In this document: piece after piece, positions 22,201-34,559 of the stretch | Layout of the letters: each line of letters opens with the position of its first letter | Position numbering within the stretch: the first letter of the stretch is position 1 | Assembly: GCA_902651635.1 (NCBI GenBank) | Contig: CACRSC010000064.1 | Coordinates: 95,039-159,038, forward strand | Direction: 5' to 3' | DNA from: Mastigamoeba balamuthi | Lineage: Eukaryota; Evosea; Mastigamoebida; Mastigamoebidae | DNA: 64,000 nt | Translations under genes and position numbers: made by a program | The notes under the pieces: generated by a model | Database searches by the model: none | Told to the model about the DNA's origin: nothing | What the model saw: only the letters and a program-made list of their open reading frames with translations

Positions 22201-25200
22201 GCGAGTAGATAAAGTCGAGCTCGTCCGAGGCCCAGAGGTTGGGCACGTCGCCGCTGTTGAGGATGTTGTTGACGTCCTCGAGGAACGACTCGTCGCGGAT
22301 CTGCGCGTCGTCGATCATGAAGACGACGTTCTTCTTCTCGAGCCCCGCCATCTTCATCACCTTCTTGAGGTCCTCGTGCCACTCCTCGGCGCCGTACTTG
22401 TCCGTGACGTCGATCTGCACCACGTCGCACTGCGCCAGAGACGCCGCCAGCATCGTGCAGCTCTTGCGGCCCGAGCCTCCCATGCCCAGCAGCAGCGCGT
22501 TGCCCTGCGGCTGCCGCAGGATGCGGCTGATGTGCGAGATGTGCTCGATGCAGTCCATGAAGAGCACGAGGCGCATCTGCGTCTGGCTCGTCTGGTTGTA
22601 GTACTCGAGCGCGTCGTAGACGGCCGTCGTGATGGTCTGCACGCCCTCGATGCGCCGGTACACCCTGCTCTCCACGTCCATGTTCCTGTCCAGGATGTCT
22701 CCGTAGATCAGCGGCTTGGACGGTATGATCTCCGTCGTCTGTGGGGCGTGGGGCGTCAGCCAGCGACTGAGCGGAGGGGGGCATGCGAGGCGAGGGCACC
22801 ATGTTGAGGTGGTTAGAGAGCGAGGACTTGAGGATCTTGCGGAACCACTTGCGGTCGGTGCGGTCGACGAGGCGGTCCTCAAAGGCCCTACTGCACTCGT
22901 GCAACCAGAGGCAGGCGAGCTCCTGAGGCGTGACGACGTACTGCGGGCTGGCGCTCATGAGGCCCTGGAAGACCTTGCTGAGGTCGCGCATGTTGAACAT
23001 ATAGTGCGACTTGGACGGCGTCGGCAGCAGCTCGGCCATGCACGTGTTGTAGACGTCGATCGTCGCCTTGACGACGTTGTCGACGGCCTCCCTGACCTCG
23101 GCCTTGAACGGCTGCAGGAACGCGCCGAGGATGGTCCGGAAGATGTGCAGCAGCGTGCCGTCCGAGAGCCTGGGGAAGCCCAGCACGTTGAAGTGCCTCA
23201 GGAAGCGCGCCGAGACGGGCGGCCGCGGGCCACCGGGCGGCGTCATGGCGCAGACAAGCGTCGTGTTGACGATCTCCTTGAAGGGCTGCGTCTGCGTCTG
23301 CAGGGCCTTGAGGTCGTACCAGCCGCCGTGGTCGAGGAACTGCCGCAGCAGCTCGACGGCGGGCTGGGCGCCGCTGGTCTCCTTCTTGGGCATGTGCACG
23401 TCGTCGACGAAGATGACGAGCTTGTGGCCGGCCGAGGGCCCGAGGACGCCCTTGCGGCGCAGGTCGAACTTGCCCTCAATGATGTCCTGCGTCTGGTTGG
23501 CCGTCGACTGCCCCGTGAAGTTGAGCATGACGGCCTGGAACTTGTCGCTGAGGCCGCTGAGCAGCTTGTTCTTGACGACGACCGACTTGCCCGTGCCCGT
23601 CGGGCCCACGAAGAGGATCTGCTTGCTCCTGCGCAGCAGGATCTCCATCAGCGCCGCCGAGCGCACCGTGTCGACCGTGGGCACGATCAGCTGCGAGAAG
23701 TCGCTCTCCTTGACGCTGATCGCCGTCGACACGTCGCGCATCCAGTGCACCCACTTCTTCTCGCCCAGGTCGTAGCGGTAGTCGTAGACGAGGTCATCGG
23801 GCGGCAGCTCCGGCTCGGTCGCGTTCTCGTGCATCAGCTGGCGCAGGCGCTTGTCAAACTCGATGCGGCCCACGTGGTCGACCGTCGCCCCGACGGACCA
23901 GATCAGGCTGAACACGAACAGCGGCGTGATGAACGCGGCCTCGAGCGGCACGACCTCGCCCACGTCGTTCATGCGCGCCTTGGCGAGGTCCGTGTAGTCG
24001 TCGGGCGGCGGGATCCACTGGTCGAGCATGCACTCGAACATGTTGAGCAGGCTGCGCGCGAGGTGTATGTCCGTCGTCTTGGCCAGCTCCGTCACGCCGC
24101 CCGCGCGCAGCACGCGCAGCGAGGGCGCGAGGTACTGCTCGAAGAGGCGCTCGATCGTGGGCATGTGCTCGGCGGCGATGCACTGCGGCAGGCGCTGCAG
24201 GCCGCTCTTGATGATGGCGTCGACGCCGAGCTCCGAGGGCTCCATGTAGATCATGCCGCAGCGCGTGACCGTCGCCAGCGAGGCGCTCGAGAGGTCGTCG
24301 ACCTCGAAGATGATCGTCTGCGTCGGGTTGAACGTGATGATCTCGCCGTTGGTCAGGCAGAGCTTCTTGTTGTCGTCGAGCAGCGAGTTCATGTTCTCGA
24401 TCCACATGGCGTCGACGGGCCCGTCGCAGATGATCCACTTGCGGATGGGGCTGCGGTCGGCCGCGTCCTCGCGGATGATGACGGCCAGCACGCCCTCGGT
24501 CCACTCGAGCGTCGTCTTGTTCATCTCGCCGTAGAGCTGCCCCGACGTGATGGCCTTGGGGTTCAGCACGCTCATGCGCACCCCGGGGTTCTTGACCGCG
24601 TCGGCCTTGTTCATCATGTTCAGCGCGCTCATCAGGCAGCGGTAGAGGCCCGTCTTGCCCGACCCCGTCAGCCCCACGAGCATCAGCCCGTGCCGCACCA
24701 GCATCGTGTCGTACATCTGCAGCACCTTGGTGATGAACGTGGGCACCGGCTGGAACCCGAACTTGCGGATCGACTCCATCAGGCACGGGATCAGCTCGCC
24801 GTAGTCGATGCTCGGCAGCGACAGGCCCGGGAACAGGTCCGACAGGATGCCCTCGAACAGCGGTATGTCCTGCGCCAGGAACTTGGGGATGTTGCAGTCG
24901 CGCAGCGCCCGCAGCAGGATCAGCTGCTCGTCCATGTGCGGGTACTGGCCCTTGAGGCTGCCCGCCGTCCGGATGACGGCGTTGAGCGCGCGCGTGCCAA
25001 AGTCGTAGTGGTCCTGCGCGGAGAGCTGCTCGCTCGACAGCTTGAACGTCGCGACCATCTTGCTGGCCAGGATCCGCGAGTTGGTGAACCCGAACGACAC
25101 CAGCTTGATCTCGGCGATCATCGCGAAGTCGGGCACCATCATCGTCACCGGCCTGAACAGCGCCTGCACCCGCCCCGTGCGTCAGCGGCGCTCCAGAGAG

Positions 25201-28200
25201 GGCAGTGGGGGAGAGAGAGAACCTTGAGGTTGTCGGGGAGCTCTGTGCGGCCAGCGTAGCCGGGGTTCATGGTGATGAAGATGCCGGCGGTCTTGTCGAG
25301 CGAGATGACCGTGTCGGCGAGCATGAACGTGCGCAGGTTGGCGTGCATGGCGCGCTGGATGGCGCCGATCTGCTCGGCGACGACGCTCAGCACCTCGAGC
25401 TCGATGCGGTTGAACTCGTCGAGGCAGGCCCAGGCGCCGCTCGAGGCGACGCCCTTGAAGAACTTGCCCATGGCCTGGTTGGTCAGGCCGTCGCTGCAGT
25501 TGAAGACGACGCATTGCTTGGCGATGGCCTTGGCGAGGTCCTTGGACGTCTCGGTCTTGCCCGTCCCTGCGGGGCCCTGCGGGGCGCCGCCCAGCTGCAG
25601 GTTCAGCGCGCCCGTCAGCGTCAGGTAGCACTTGTCCGTCAGCGGCGTGATGACCTGCATGAGGCACAGAACGCGTTAGCAATCAACTGAATCTGTTTCG
25701 ACATCTGTCGAGCAGAGGGGGGGGGGGGAAGGGGAGGCGTACGAGACGGGTCGTGTTGCCGAGGTACTCGTAGCCGTAGTTGAGGGCCGAGTTGACCATC
25801 TTGACGACGAGGTTGTCGCTCTCCCAGTAGGTGCGCAGCTGGCAGACCCACTCGTAGGCCTGCTCCGTCTCGACGTTGGCCTTGATCAGGGCGGCGACGA
25901 CATCGCGCTGGTGTATGTCCATGACGATGAGGGCGCCCAGCGTGAGCTTCTCGAGCGTCGTCAGCTCCATCTGGACCATCTTGGTCAGGTCCTTGAGGCC
26001 CTCGAGCAGCTGGTCGTGGTAGACCTTGAGCGCGTCCATGCCCTTGCGGATCGCCTCGGTGACGCCGCGCGTCCAGAAGAGCGAGTTGCCGGCCAGCACG
26101 ACCTGCCCGGGCCACTTGCGGATCCAGTCCATGCGCTTCTCGGGCACAAAGTCCTTGAGCGCGTCGATGAGCACCGCGCGGATGCTCTGGCGCATCTGGA
26201 ACTCGACCTCGAGCAGCCAGTTCTCGACAAAGACGGTCGGCGTGATGGGCGCGAGGAACTTGATCTCCTCGCCCTCGGCGCTCTGCATGGCCGTGACCTC
26301 GTGCTTCTCGCCGACAAAGACGAGCGACGAGATGTTCTCGAAGCACTTGTGCAGGTGCGGCTGGACGGCCGTGGGGTCCTTGGTCTGCGAGAGGATCTCG
26401 AGCAGGCCGTTGTTGCTGAGGAAGTAGAACCGCGGGAACGCGGCCTGCTTGGTCGCCAGGTACTCGCTGAGCCCGAACTGGATCTGGTCGAGCAGCTTGT
26501 GGCACTCGGTGAGGTCCTCGAGCGTCTTCTTCTGCGAGGCCATGACGAGCACCTGCGGGTTGGCCTTGGTGTTGCTCATGATGTGCCGCCAGATGCGGTC
26601 GGCCGTGATCCAGCGCTTGCCCTCGGTCGGCAGCTGCCGGCTGATGTCCTCGGAGCCGAAGATGGGCTCGAGCGAGAGCCACTGGCGCTGGCAGTAGAGC
26701 CACTCGTCGAGGCAGTTGAGCACGATGCGCAGCTTGTCCTCCCAGAGCGCGATCTGCGACTCGAACGGCGCCTTGTACGCGCTGAACCCCATCGTCTGTA
26801 TCGTCACCAGGTGGTCGTCGAGCATCTGCGAGATGTCGTCCGTCGCGCGGATGACGTACGTGCCCGGGCTGCGGTACGGCCGCACGTCGAACGAGGCCGA
26901 CTGCCACTCGCGCTCGATCTTGGCCAGCGCGGCCTCGATGATGTACTCCTTGCCCGCGAGCTCGGTGATCTTCTGTATGTACGGCAGCTTCTCCTCGAGG
27001 CCCAGCGTCAGCATCGTCGAGAGCGTCATCGAGTCGTCGAACTTGAGGTCGATGTGCATCTCGTTCTGCAGCATGTCGAGGTGCCGCGGCCGCATCGACG
27101 AGTCGCGCAGCGCCGTGATCAGCGGCATGTGCGGCCGGAACGCCTCGATCTGGTCGCGGATCTGGTGCGCGATCTGCGCGAAGCTGCGCGAGGACTTGAA
27201 GTACTCGCCGAGCTTGTACATGGTCTTGCCGCCGTTGTTCATCAGGTCCTCGATCTGCTCGATCTTGAGCGACGCGAACGAGGCGCTCATCCACGCGTCG
27301 TACGAGACGATCCAGTCGTGCGCCGTCTGCCAGAGCTTGGTGTAGGGCTCGAGCTGCTTGATGACCGTGTTGAACTCGGGGTACGACGTCTGCTCGATGC
27401 CGAAGAGCTTCTCGCGCCTGTTGAAGACCTTGATCATCTCCTGCGCCTCCTTGATCTGCGACAGCACCGAGTTGATCTGCACGACGACCTTGTCGTGCTG
27501 CGACAGCTCCGAGACGCGCATCACCGCGTTGGCCGACTTGGAGAGCTGCCCGATCTTCTCCTCAAACTGCTCGCGGTTCTCGACGTACTGCTTGTAGAAG
27601 ACGCTGCGGTCGCGGTCCTGCACGGCCACCGTCTCGTCCATGCGCTTGAGGATCCGGTCGGGCCACCCGATGAGGTCCCAGCGCAGGTTCAGGTGCTCGT
27701 TGCTGATGGGGTGCAGCATCTCGTCGAGCATCTCGTAGTACTCGCCCAGCCCGTCGACCTGCCGCTGCAGCGCCTTGACCAGCCCCGGCACCTGCGTCAG
27801 CAGCGTCTTCTGGTCGTTGAGCATCTCGATGGTCGTGTTGCGCTCCTCGAGGCGCCGCTTGAGCACGTCGAACTCGCGGTGTATGTCCATCGCGTTGCCG
27901 TGCGTCTTCTGCGTCAGCACGTCCAGCACGCCGCTCGCCAGCGACCGGTACTTCTCCGAGAGCGCCTGCAGCACCGCCACGTTGTTCACCAGGAACATGC
28001 CCACCGAGACCGACGACGGTATGCGGCTCTCGATCTCGTCGCGGGCCCCCACGTGCTTGAGGATCTCCTCCTTGAACTCGTCGAGGCTGTGCTCGGTGCT
28101 CTTGAACGCCTCGAGGTACGCCGTCGTGTCCATGCCCAGGAACTCCTTGTACTTGTCGTAGAGCTTCATGTACTGCACCAGCGGCTTCAGCGCAGTCGCT

Positions 28201-30412
28201 GCGTCGTTGCGGCAAACGAGTTAATCGACTCCACCCAGGGCAAAGTCAAATGACAGCTGCGAAGGGTACCGATTGCGGCGCGGATCCTCTTGAGGGCCGA
28301 GTCGATGCGCGGGTCGCTCTTGCCGACGATGCCCAGGACGGGGATGTGGCTCCAGAACAGGTTCTTCATCACCTGCCGCTCGATCGTCGTGATGTTGGCG
28401 AACACCCCGAGCATCTTCTCGCAGATGGTGTCGAGCTTCTCCTCAAACTGCCGCCACACGAGTTCAGAGAGAGCAGAGAGAGAGAGAGCAGAGAGAGAGA
28501 GAGCAGAGAGAGAGCAGAGAGAGAGCAGAGAGAGAGCAGAGAGAGCAGAGAGAGAGAGAGAACAACGGGTGGGATAAGGGGGGAGCGCACAGCCTCGCAG
28601 GGGGTGCTGAGGACGATGGTCTTGTCCTTGACCATGAGGTCGACGATGAAGAGCGGGAAGCGGAGGACCTCGCGGGCGCGCATGGAGCGCTTGACGTCGA
28701 CGTCGTCGGTGTCGGTGACGGTGACGGCGTCGTCGGCGGCCATCTCGAGGAAGTCGGCGAGGTTCTCGAGCGAGCCCTCGGTCAGGAACCTGAGCGTGTC
28801 CTCCATCATGAAGCGGATGTACTCGAAGAGCTTCTTGAGCTTGCTGATCTCGTAGACCTCGCGGCTGGTCTCCTCGAGGTTGAACCAGCCCTTGCCCAGG
28901 CCGCGCAGGCTGTTGGTGACGGCGTTCTTGATGAGGTTGACGTACTGGTCGCGCACCGAGATGCCCACGTTGGTGAACGTCGAGATCTGCATCGTCTCGA
29001 ACTCCTCGAGCCGCACGCTCTTGGTGATGCGCGTCGTGAACATGTCGTTCTGCGGCTGCAGCAGCTGCAGGCTCTCGCTGCGGATCTTGAGGATCACCGT
29101 GATGGTCTCGGGCCGCGTCAGGAACGTCCGGAACACGAAGTCCGCCTGCCGCGCCCCAAAGTCGGCGCACAGCTCGCTCTCGCGCACGGGCGTCCGCGCG
29201 AACACGGCCGGCGCGAACGGGTCCTCTGTCTCGCCCAGCGTCGACCGCACGGCGTCGCCCAGCTCCGTCTCGAGCGTCGCGTCGAAGCTCAGCTTGTTGA
29301 GCACCCACGAGTACTCGCGCACCGCCTCCTGGACCGCAGGCCGCGCGTGGGCCCGCAGGTGCCCGTACTTGGCCGGCGCGATGGCCACCTGCAGCGCCGC
29401 CCCCATGTGCTTGCGCGCCAGCGGCGGCGCCTCGTCGTGCGGCATGCTGTCGACGTAGCAGCGGTACTGCAGCGCGGCCTCTGCGTGGCCCCGCGCGGCG
29501 GCGGCTGCGCGCACGCGCTCGACGTGGACCAGCGGGTCCTCGGCCGCGAAGAGGAGGCGCAGCTTCGAGACCCACGCGGCGGGCTTGGGCGGGCGCGTGA
29601 CCTGGTACGCGCGCGTCGCGGGGTCGTAGTCGGTCACCTCGACGGGCACCCACGAGCCGGAGACCGAGGGCTGCGTGCCCTCGGGCGCCAGCAGCGCCTG
29701 CGCGGGCACCCCGTGCACCTCCTCGCCCCGTTTCTGGGAATTGGGCATTGCCTGCGTTGAGTCACGGGAGGTGGCGTGGGGCGGAGGTGATGGGCGCACG
29801 ACGACGAGCGAGAGCCACTCCTCGGGGTTCTTGGTGTCGTACTCCGAGTCGTCGAAGAGCTCGAGCGGGACGCAGCCCAGCAGGCGGCCGGGCTCCTTGT
29901 CGAACGCCTTGTGCAGGCCCTCGTCGTGCAGCAGCTTCCCGATCTCGAGCTCGGCGAACTTCCTCTTTTTCCTGCGAATTCGCCAGACAATTGATCAGCG
30001 CCCGCCCAATTGAACGCCCACGGAGAGGGGATGTGAGCCCGTCACCTCTCGATGGCGACCTTGCGCGGCGTCTTGCCCGCGGGCGTCGAGAACGCCACCA
30101 TGACCTTGGGCTCGATCATCTTCTCGAGGTTGGCCAGCGTGCTGCCCGTCCTGGGCGAGCCTCCGATGGGCTCGAGCCTCCGCTGCGGAGACCCCGGCGG
30201 GCTGGGAGATTTGGTCCTCCCGCTGCCGCTCGAGTTGATTTTCCTCGACGGAGATCCGGGCTTTTCCTCCTTGGACGTCACCGGGGTGGCCACGATCTGC
30301 TGCACCACCGCCGACGGCGGCGGCACTCCCATGTGCAGCGTCTCGCTGTACCACCCTCTCTCGCGCGGGGCAGCCGTCGTCGCTCCCTGCTGCGTCCCCA
30401 GCGTCGGCAGCC
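16281..30412 (-). CDS. Axonemal dynein heavy chain, single-headed inner-arm type
   Basis: This is a flagellar motor ATPase. About 16 exons give roughly 4,000 residues, normal for monomeric inner-arm chains (DNAH3/7/12-like). The N-terminus has TPRKVAIER then [18 protein letters not shown] and [11 protein letters not shown], as in that group. A long tail and linker (about 29750-25740) follow. The P-loops are AAA1 GPAGTGKT (about 25553-25576) with [11 protein letters not shown]2 GLTGSGKT (about 24670), AAA3 GPTGTGKS (about 23600) and AAA4 GMGGSGRKS (about 22475). The stalk and microtubule-binding region lie near 21700-20940 and contain [16 protein letters not shown]. The C-terminal domain ends [15 protein letters not shown], with the stop at 16281. 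The first secure in-frame ATG is at 30332 ([10 protein letters not shown]); the frame is open back to an acceptor at 30412. An upstream exon is probable but unproven. The exact paralogue is not assigned. Confidence 0.9.
28462..28562. repeat. GA-rich microsatellite in a dynein intron
   Basis: An (AG)n tract interrupted by CAG about every 8-16 bases fills most of the intron between the exon ending near 28590 and the one starting near 28455. It forms a pyrimidine tract on the coding strand just before the acceptor. Confidence 0.85.
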
Positions 30413-30753
30413 CTGTGTGGAATCCGCCACGTCAACAGCGAGATATCCGGGAAATATCCCCCGGTTTCCGGGGGCCAACGCACGTGACGGCGGCGGGGCT
30501 GCTTTCTGTGACGTATGGACAGTGACAGGCCTAGGGGGAGGGGTCAGAGGGCTGGGGGGCGACTGGGCCTCGTGCCTTCTGCAGACGGTGGTGGGGCGTG
30601 CTATATTTGGTACACCGGGCACTGGCAGCGGCCACGACGGCTGCGGGGGGCCCACGAGGCGCGCCGCACGCGCCGAGTGTGAGGGGAGCCGCGCGGAGGG
30701 GGGCGGGGCCGGGGGAGGGCGCGCACCTCGTCGCTCGGGGCGTTGTGATCCAT
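30413..30753 (-). other. Dynein 5' region with a possible first exon
   Basis: On the minus strand an ATG at 30753 begins MDHNAPSDE and is followed at once by a GTGCGC donor. The next acceptor is at 30413/30414. The joined frame is off by one relative to the dynein, so this may be a 5' UTR exon or a mis-assigned boundary. AGATATTT (30778-30785) lies 25 bp upstream. Confidence 0.3.
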
Positions 30754-30789
30754 CGTGCCCGCGGGGTTCTGTTCGAGAAATATCTGGTC

Positions 30790-32430
30790 TATTAATAGCC
30801 CTGATACCGAGTTTACCGGGCTTCACGACGATGTGGAGTATACGCACTCGAGCTCCGCAATAAACACTGAATGCACTGCAAACAGTCTCTTCAAATGTCG
30901 TGGAGTGTCCTTGTGGTGAGGAGTTGTTATACAATTGTGAGTTCATGCTCTGCTGTAATCTCTGCAATCTCTGACCTCGTTTTCTCTCACACTCAACAGC
31001 ATTGGAGTTCATTCCAAATTCGAAGTTGTAGTTCTCCTTACATTGTATTCAAGATCCTTAACTATGAAAAAAGAACAGAACAGAACAGGCATTCCTTCTT
31101 AGTGAAGGATAGGCTCACTTACAGAGTCAGGAATAAAGTGGCCTGATATTCTAAAAGAGAAGATGTAACTGGATGTTTATTTGGCATTGACTGCCTTGCG
31201 GTGGCGTTTGACCACAGAGGGAGTGGCCATGGAAGCAGCAATAATGGCAGCTGCAGCTGCACCATGGATGCTTTCGTGCCTTGGCTGTGACATGCTTATT
31301 TTCTGCCTTGGTTAGCTCACTGACAAATTACCTTTATGATGAGCTTGTTCTTCATTGACAGGTGAAACTTTGTGGGCTTGGGACACTGTGTAGGGGCATT
31401 GGTCATCATGTACTTACTCTTTGTGTTCCTGTAATTGTCAAGGGGCCAGATGCCAGTATGATCGAAGCTCACCAATATATAACAAGCAAGAAGAGCCTCT
31501 TGCGAGGTGTGAAGCACTACTGCAAGCAGAGCCTGGCATCTCTCATACTGTGGCCATGACAGGGAATGTAAGCATCTTGTCTTGCATCTTCTTGTAGATC
31601 AGGTTCACCTATTGATCTTGAGGTTGAAGGATGTAAAGGTGTAACTCAGCTGTATCCAGATGTTGAAGTGTGCTTTCTTAAGGGCTTAAGAGCAGTATGA
31701 TTTGCCCTCGAGTTGAGGTTCTTCACAAGAAAGCAAGGCAGAGGGATGTCTGAAGTCCTGTCTTCTGCCCTGTGGCGTTGAACTTCAGTTCAATTTTGCC
31801 ATCTGACAAACCTGATATGGGATGCCTCAGGAACCAGGAATGAGATGATAAGAGCCTTCTCTCAACAGTTTAAAGACACGGCAATGAAGGTCTCATTCAG
31901 AGTCATAATGTAAATCAGGCTTTTTTATAAGAAGGAAGAAAGAGACAATCATAATAAGGACAGTCAGTGCTAAAGCAATAGGCACAAAAGAATATTGGTA
32001 CTTGTAGCACATATTGGCTTCAGTGCATATTATACTACATATCATGGGCCATCTTTCAATAATACTACTAAAGTACTATCACAATTTTGACACGGAACTT
32101 CTAAGTTTCTTAGAAATGTTCCCTTTACTTCCCCCTTTTCCCTCACGACTCCTTCCCAGTACTCCAAACTATTATTTCTTCCAGGGGTTATATATTATAG
32201 TCTATATGCAGCACAGTCTGTGCTATAAGGTGGCTGCAGGACAGCAAACTATATTCTTTCTAATTTCTATCTTGTGCCCTCTTCCCCCTCATGACCCCTT
32301 TTCAGTCCTTTCTCGAGAAGATTGAATTAAGCCAAGTTAGAGTGCCCTTATGACCAATATAGTATGATGTGATTCCGAATGGCTGTGAATGACCACTTAA
32401 TACAAGAAAGGAATAGCTGAAATCGATGCA
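30790..32430. other. Non-coding or decayed DNA in copy 1
   Basis: AT-richer than the dynein side. Short minus-strand frames include a hydrophobic stretch near 32010-31930 (QYSFVPIALALTVLIMIVSF), which recurs in copy 2 near 34110-34030. It may be a remnant membrane-protein exon. No intact gene is supported. Confidence 0.4.
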
Positions 32431-32449
32431 CAGCTGAAGTAATTTCCAG

Positions 32450-33321
32450 TACCACATTTTGGCATGCAGCACTGTGGCAGCAACTGAGAAGCACTGCGAG
32501 GATCCAGCTGCACCAGAGCCCTCTCCATCACATCGATGCTGCTCTGTGTTGTGCTTCACCACACGGGGATCCCACCTGGCCGCCTCCTATCCGATTGCAT
32601 CGATGACAGCCTTGTCGCTGAGCTCGAAGGTATTCCAAGAAGGGAACCAGTCCGCATCATAGATGAAGCAGAGGCCAAGCCCGACCCAGTCGACGGGCAG
32701 CTGGGTCCTGAACCGCAGTTTGCCTCCCTGCAGCCTTCACATCACAAGCAGCTTCATCAACAGGGTGGAAGCCTCTGGGCTGCTGTCCATCGCAGTGGCA
32801 ACGGCTGCACAAATGCACTGAGTGTGCTTGTCGATGGCCTCACGGATGGCGCAGTCGAGGCGCTGCTGCTTGTCCGCAGTGGTGTCTCTCTGCGCCATCA
32901 GCTTCGCGACGATGTTGCACACGAGTTTGTGGCTGCTCCCCAGCGGCTTTCGCCCCTGCCGGGACACCGTGTAGCCGCGCGTGTCGACGAGGAGGCCCAG
33001 GCGCGCGCAGGGGTCCTCGGGGTCGGCAACACTGTCAGGCAATCGATGGGGCGCTCTAAGCCGACCTCCATACGTAAGCTTGGCGCCACACCCAGCTCGG
33101 GGCTTGTGCCCAGCAGCACGCACGTGAGGCCAAATGCCGCCAGCGTCAGAGCCAACGCGGACGTGAAGTCGCGCCTGAAATACTCTCTGATGCCCTTCCC
33201 CGGAGCTCTCGAGCAGCGGTGGTCCCTGGTGGACTCTGATGCGGGGAGACCTCATGCAGTACAAAGCAGACTGCAGGCGTGCTGCATGTCATCACAGGCG
33301 AAGACAACGGCAGCCCTGCCC
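32450..33321 (-). pseudogene. RHS/Crinkler-like NTPase pseudogene fragment (copy 1)
   Basis: This minus-strand stretch is homologous to the 3' half of the intact gene at 36324-38645, between about its codons 290 and 600, and includes segments equivalent to the IREYF, SSHKLVC and AELSDK regions. Stops and frame changes break it. It ends abruptly at the single N at 33322. It is equivalent to part of the next copy and may be the same locus assembled twice. Confidence 0.65.
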
Positions 33322-33322
33322 N
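33322..33322. other. Single-N assembly join
   Basis: One N separates the end of copy 1 from the start of copy 2 of a 2.6-kb repeat. It is not biological sequence. Confidence 0.9.
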
Positions 33323-34559
33323 ACGCACCTCGTCGCTCGGGGCGTTGTGATCCATCGTGCCCGCGGGGTTCTGTTCGAGGAATATCTGGTCTATTAATAG
33401 CCCTGATACCGAGTTTAGCCGGGCATCGCGACGATGTGGAGTATACGCACTCGAGCTCCGCAATAAACACTGAATGCACTGCAAACAGTCTCTTCAAATG
33501 TAGTGGAGTGTCCTTGTGGTGAGGAGTTGTGATACAACTGTGAGTTCATGCTCACTGTTATCTCTAACCTCGTTTTCTCTACACACTCAACAGCATTGGG
33601 GTTCATTCCAAATTCGAAGTTGTAGTTCTTCTTACATTGTATTCAAGATCCTTAACTATGAAAAAAGAACAGAACAGAACAGGCATTCCTTCTATCAGCG
33701 AAGGATAGGCTCACTTACAGGGTCAGGAATAAAGTGATCTGATATTCTAAAAGAGAAGATGTAACTGGAAGTATATTTGGCATTAACTGCCTTGCGGTTG
33801 CGTTTGACCACAGAGGGAGTGGCCACGGAAGCAGCAATAATGGCAGAGAAGTCCTGTCTTCTGCCCTGTGGCGTTGAACTTCAGTCCAATTTTGCTATCT
33901 GACAAACCTGATATGGGATGCCTCAGGAACCAGGAATGAGATGATAAGAGCCTTCTCTCAACAGTTAAAAGACACGGCAATGTAGGTCTCATTCAGAGTC
34001 TGATGTAAATCAGGCTTTTTTATGAGAAGGAAGGAAGAGAAGATCATAAGGAGAGCAGTCAGTGCTAAAGCAATAGGCACAAAAGAATATTGGTATTTGA
34101 AGCACATATTGGCTTCAGTGCATATTATACTGCATATCATGGGCCATCTTTTAATAATACTCTTAAAGTACTATCACATTTTTGATACGGAACTTCTAAG
34201 TTTCTTTCAAATGTTCCCTTCACTTCCCCCTTTTCCCTCACGACTCCTTCCCAGTACTCAAAACTATTATTTCTTCCAGGGGTTATATAGCATAGTCTAT
34301 ATGCAGCACAATCTGTGCTATGAGGTGGCTGCAGGGCAGCAAACGGGTTATTCTGTCTAATTTCTATCTTGTGCCCTCTTCCCTCTCATGACCTCTTTCA
34401 GTCCTTTCTCGAGAAGAATGAAATAAGCCAAGTTAGAGTGCCCTTATGACCACTATAGTATAATGTGATTCCGAATGGCTGTGAATGACCACTTAATCAA
34501 TACAAGAAAGGAATAGCTGAAATCGAAGCACAGCTGAAGAAATTTCCAATAGTACCACA

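Noticed and set aside
22716-25259. 847-codon plus-strand frame opposite the dynein
   Set aside because: It is the mirror of the AAA2-AAA4 coding sequence of the dynein, whose motifs are unambiguous on the minus strand.
28462-28562. Possible CRISPR-like or satellite array of AG repeats
   Set aside because: It is a simple microsatellite within an intron, without unique spacers.
32536-33522. Plus-strand 328-codon frame across the N at 33322
   Set aside because: It is antisense to the NTPase pseudogene and crosses an assembly join, so it cannot be a real gene.
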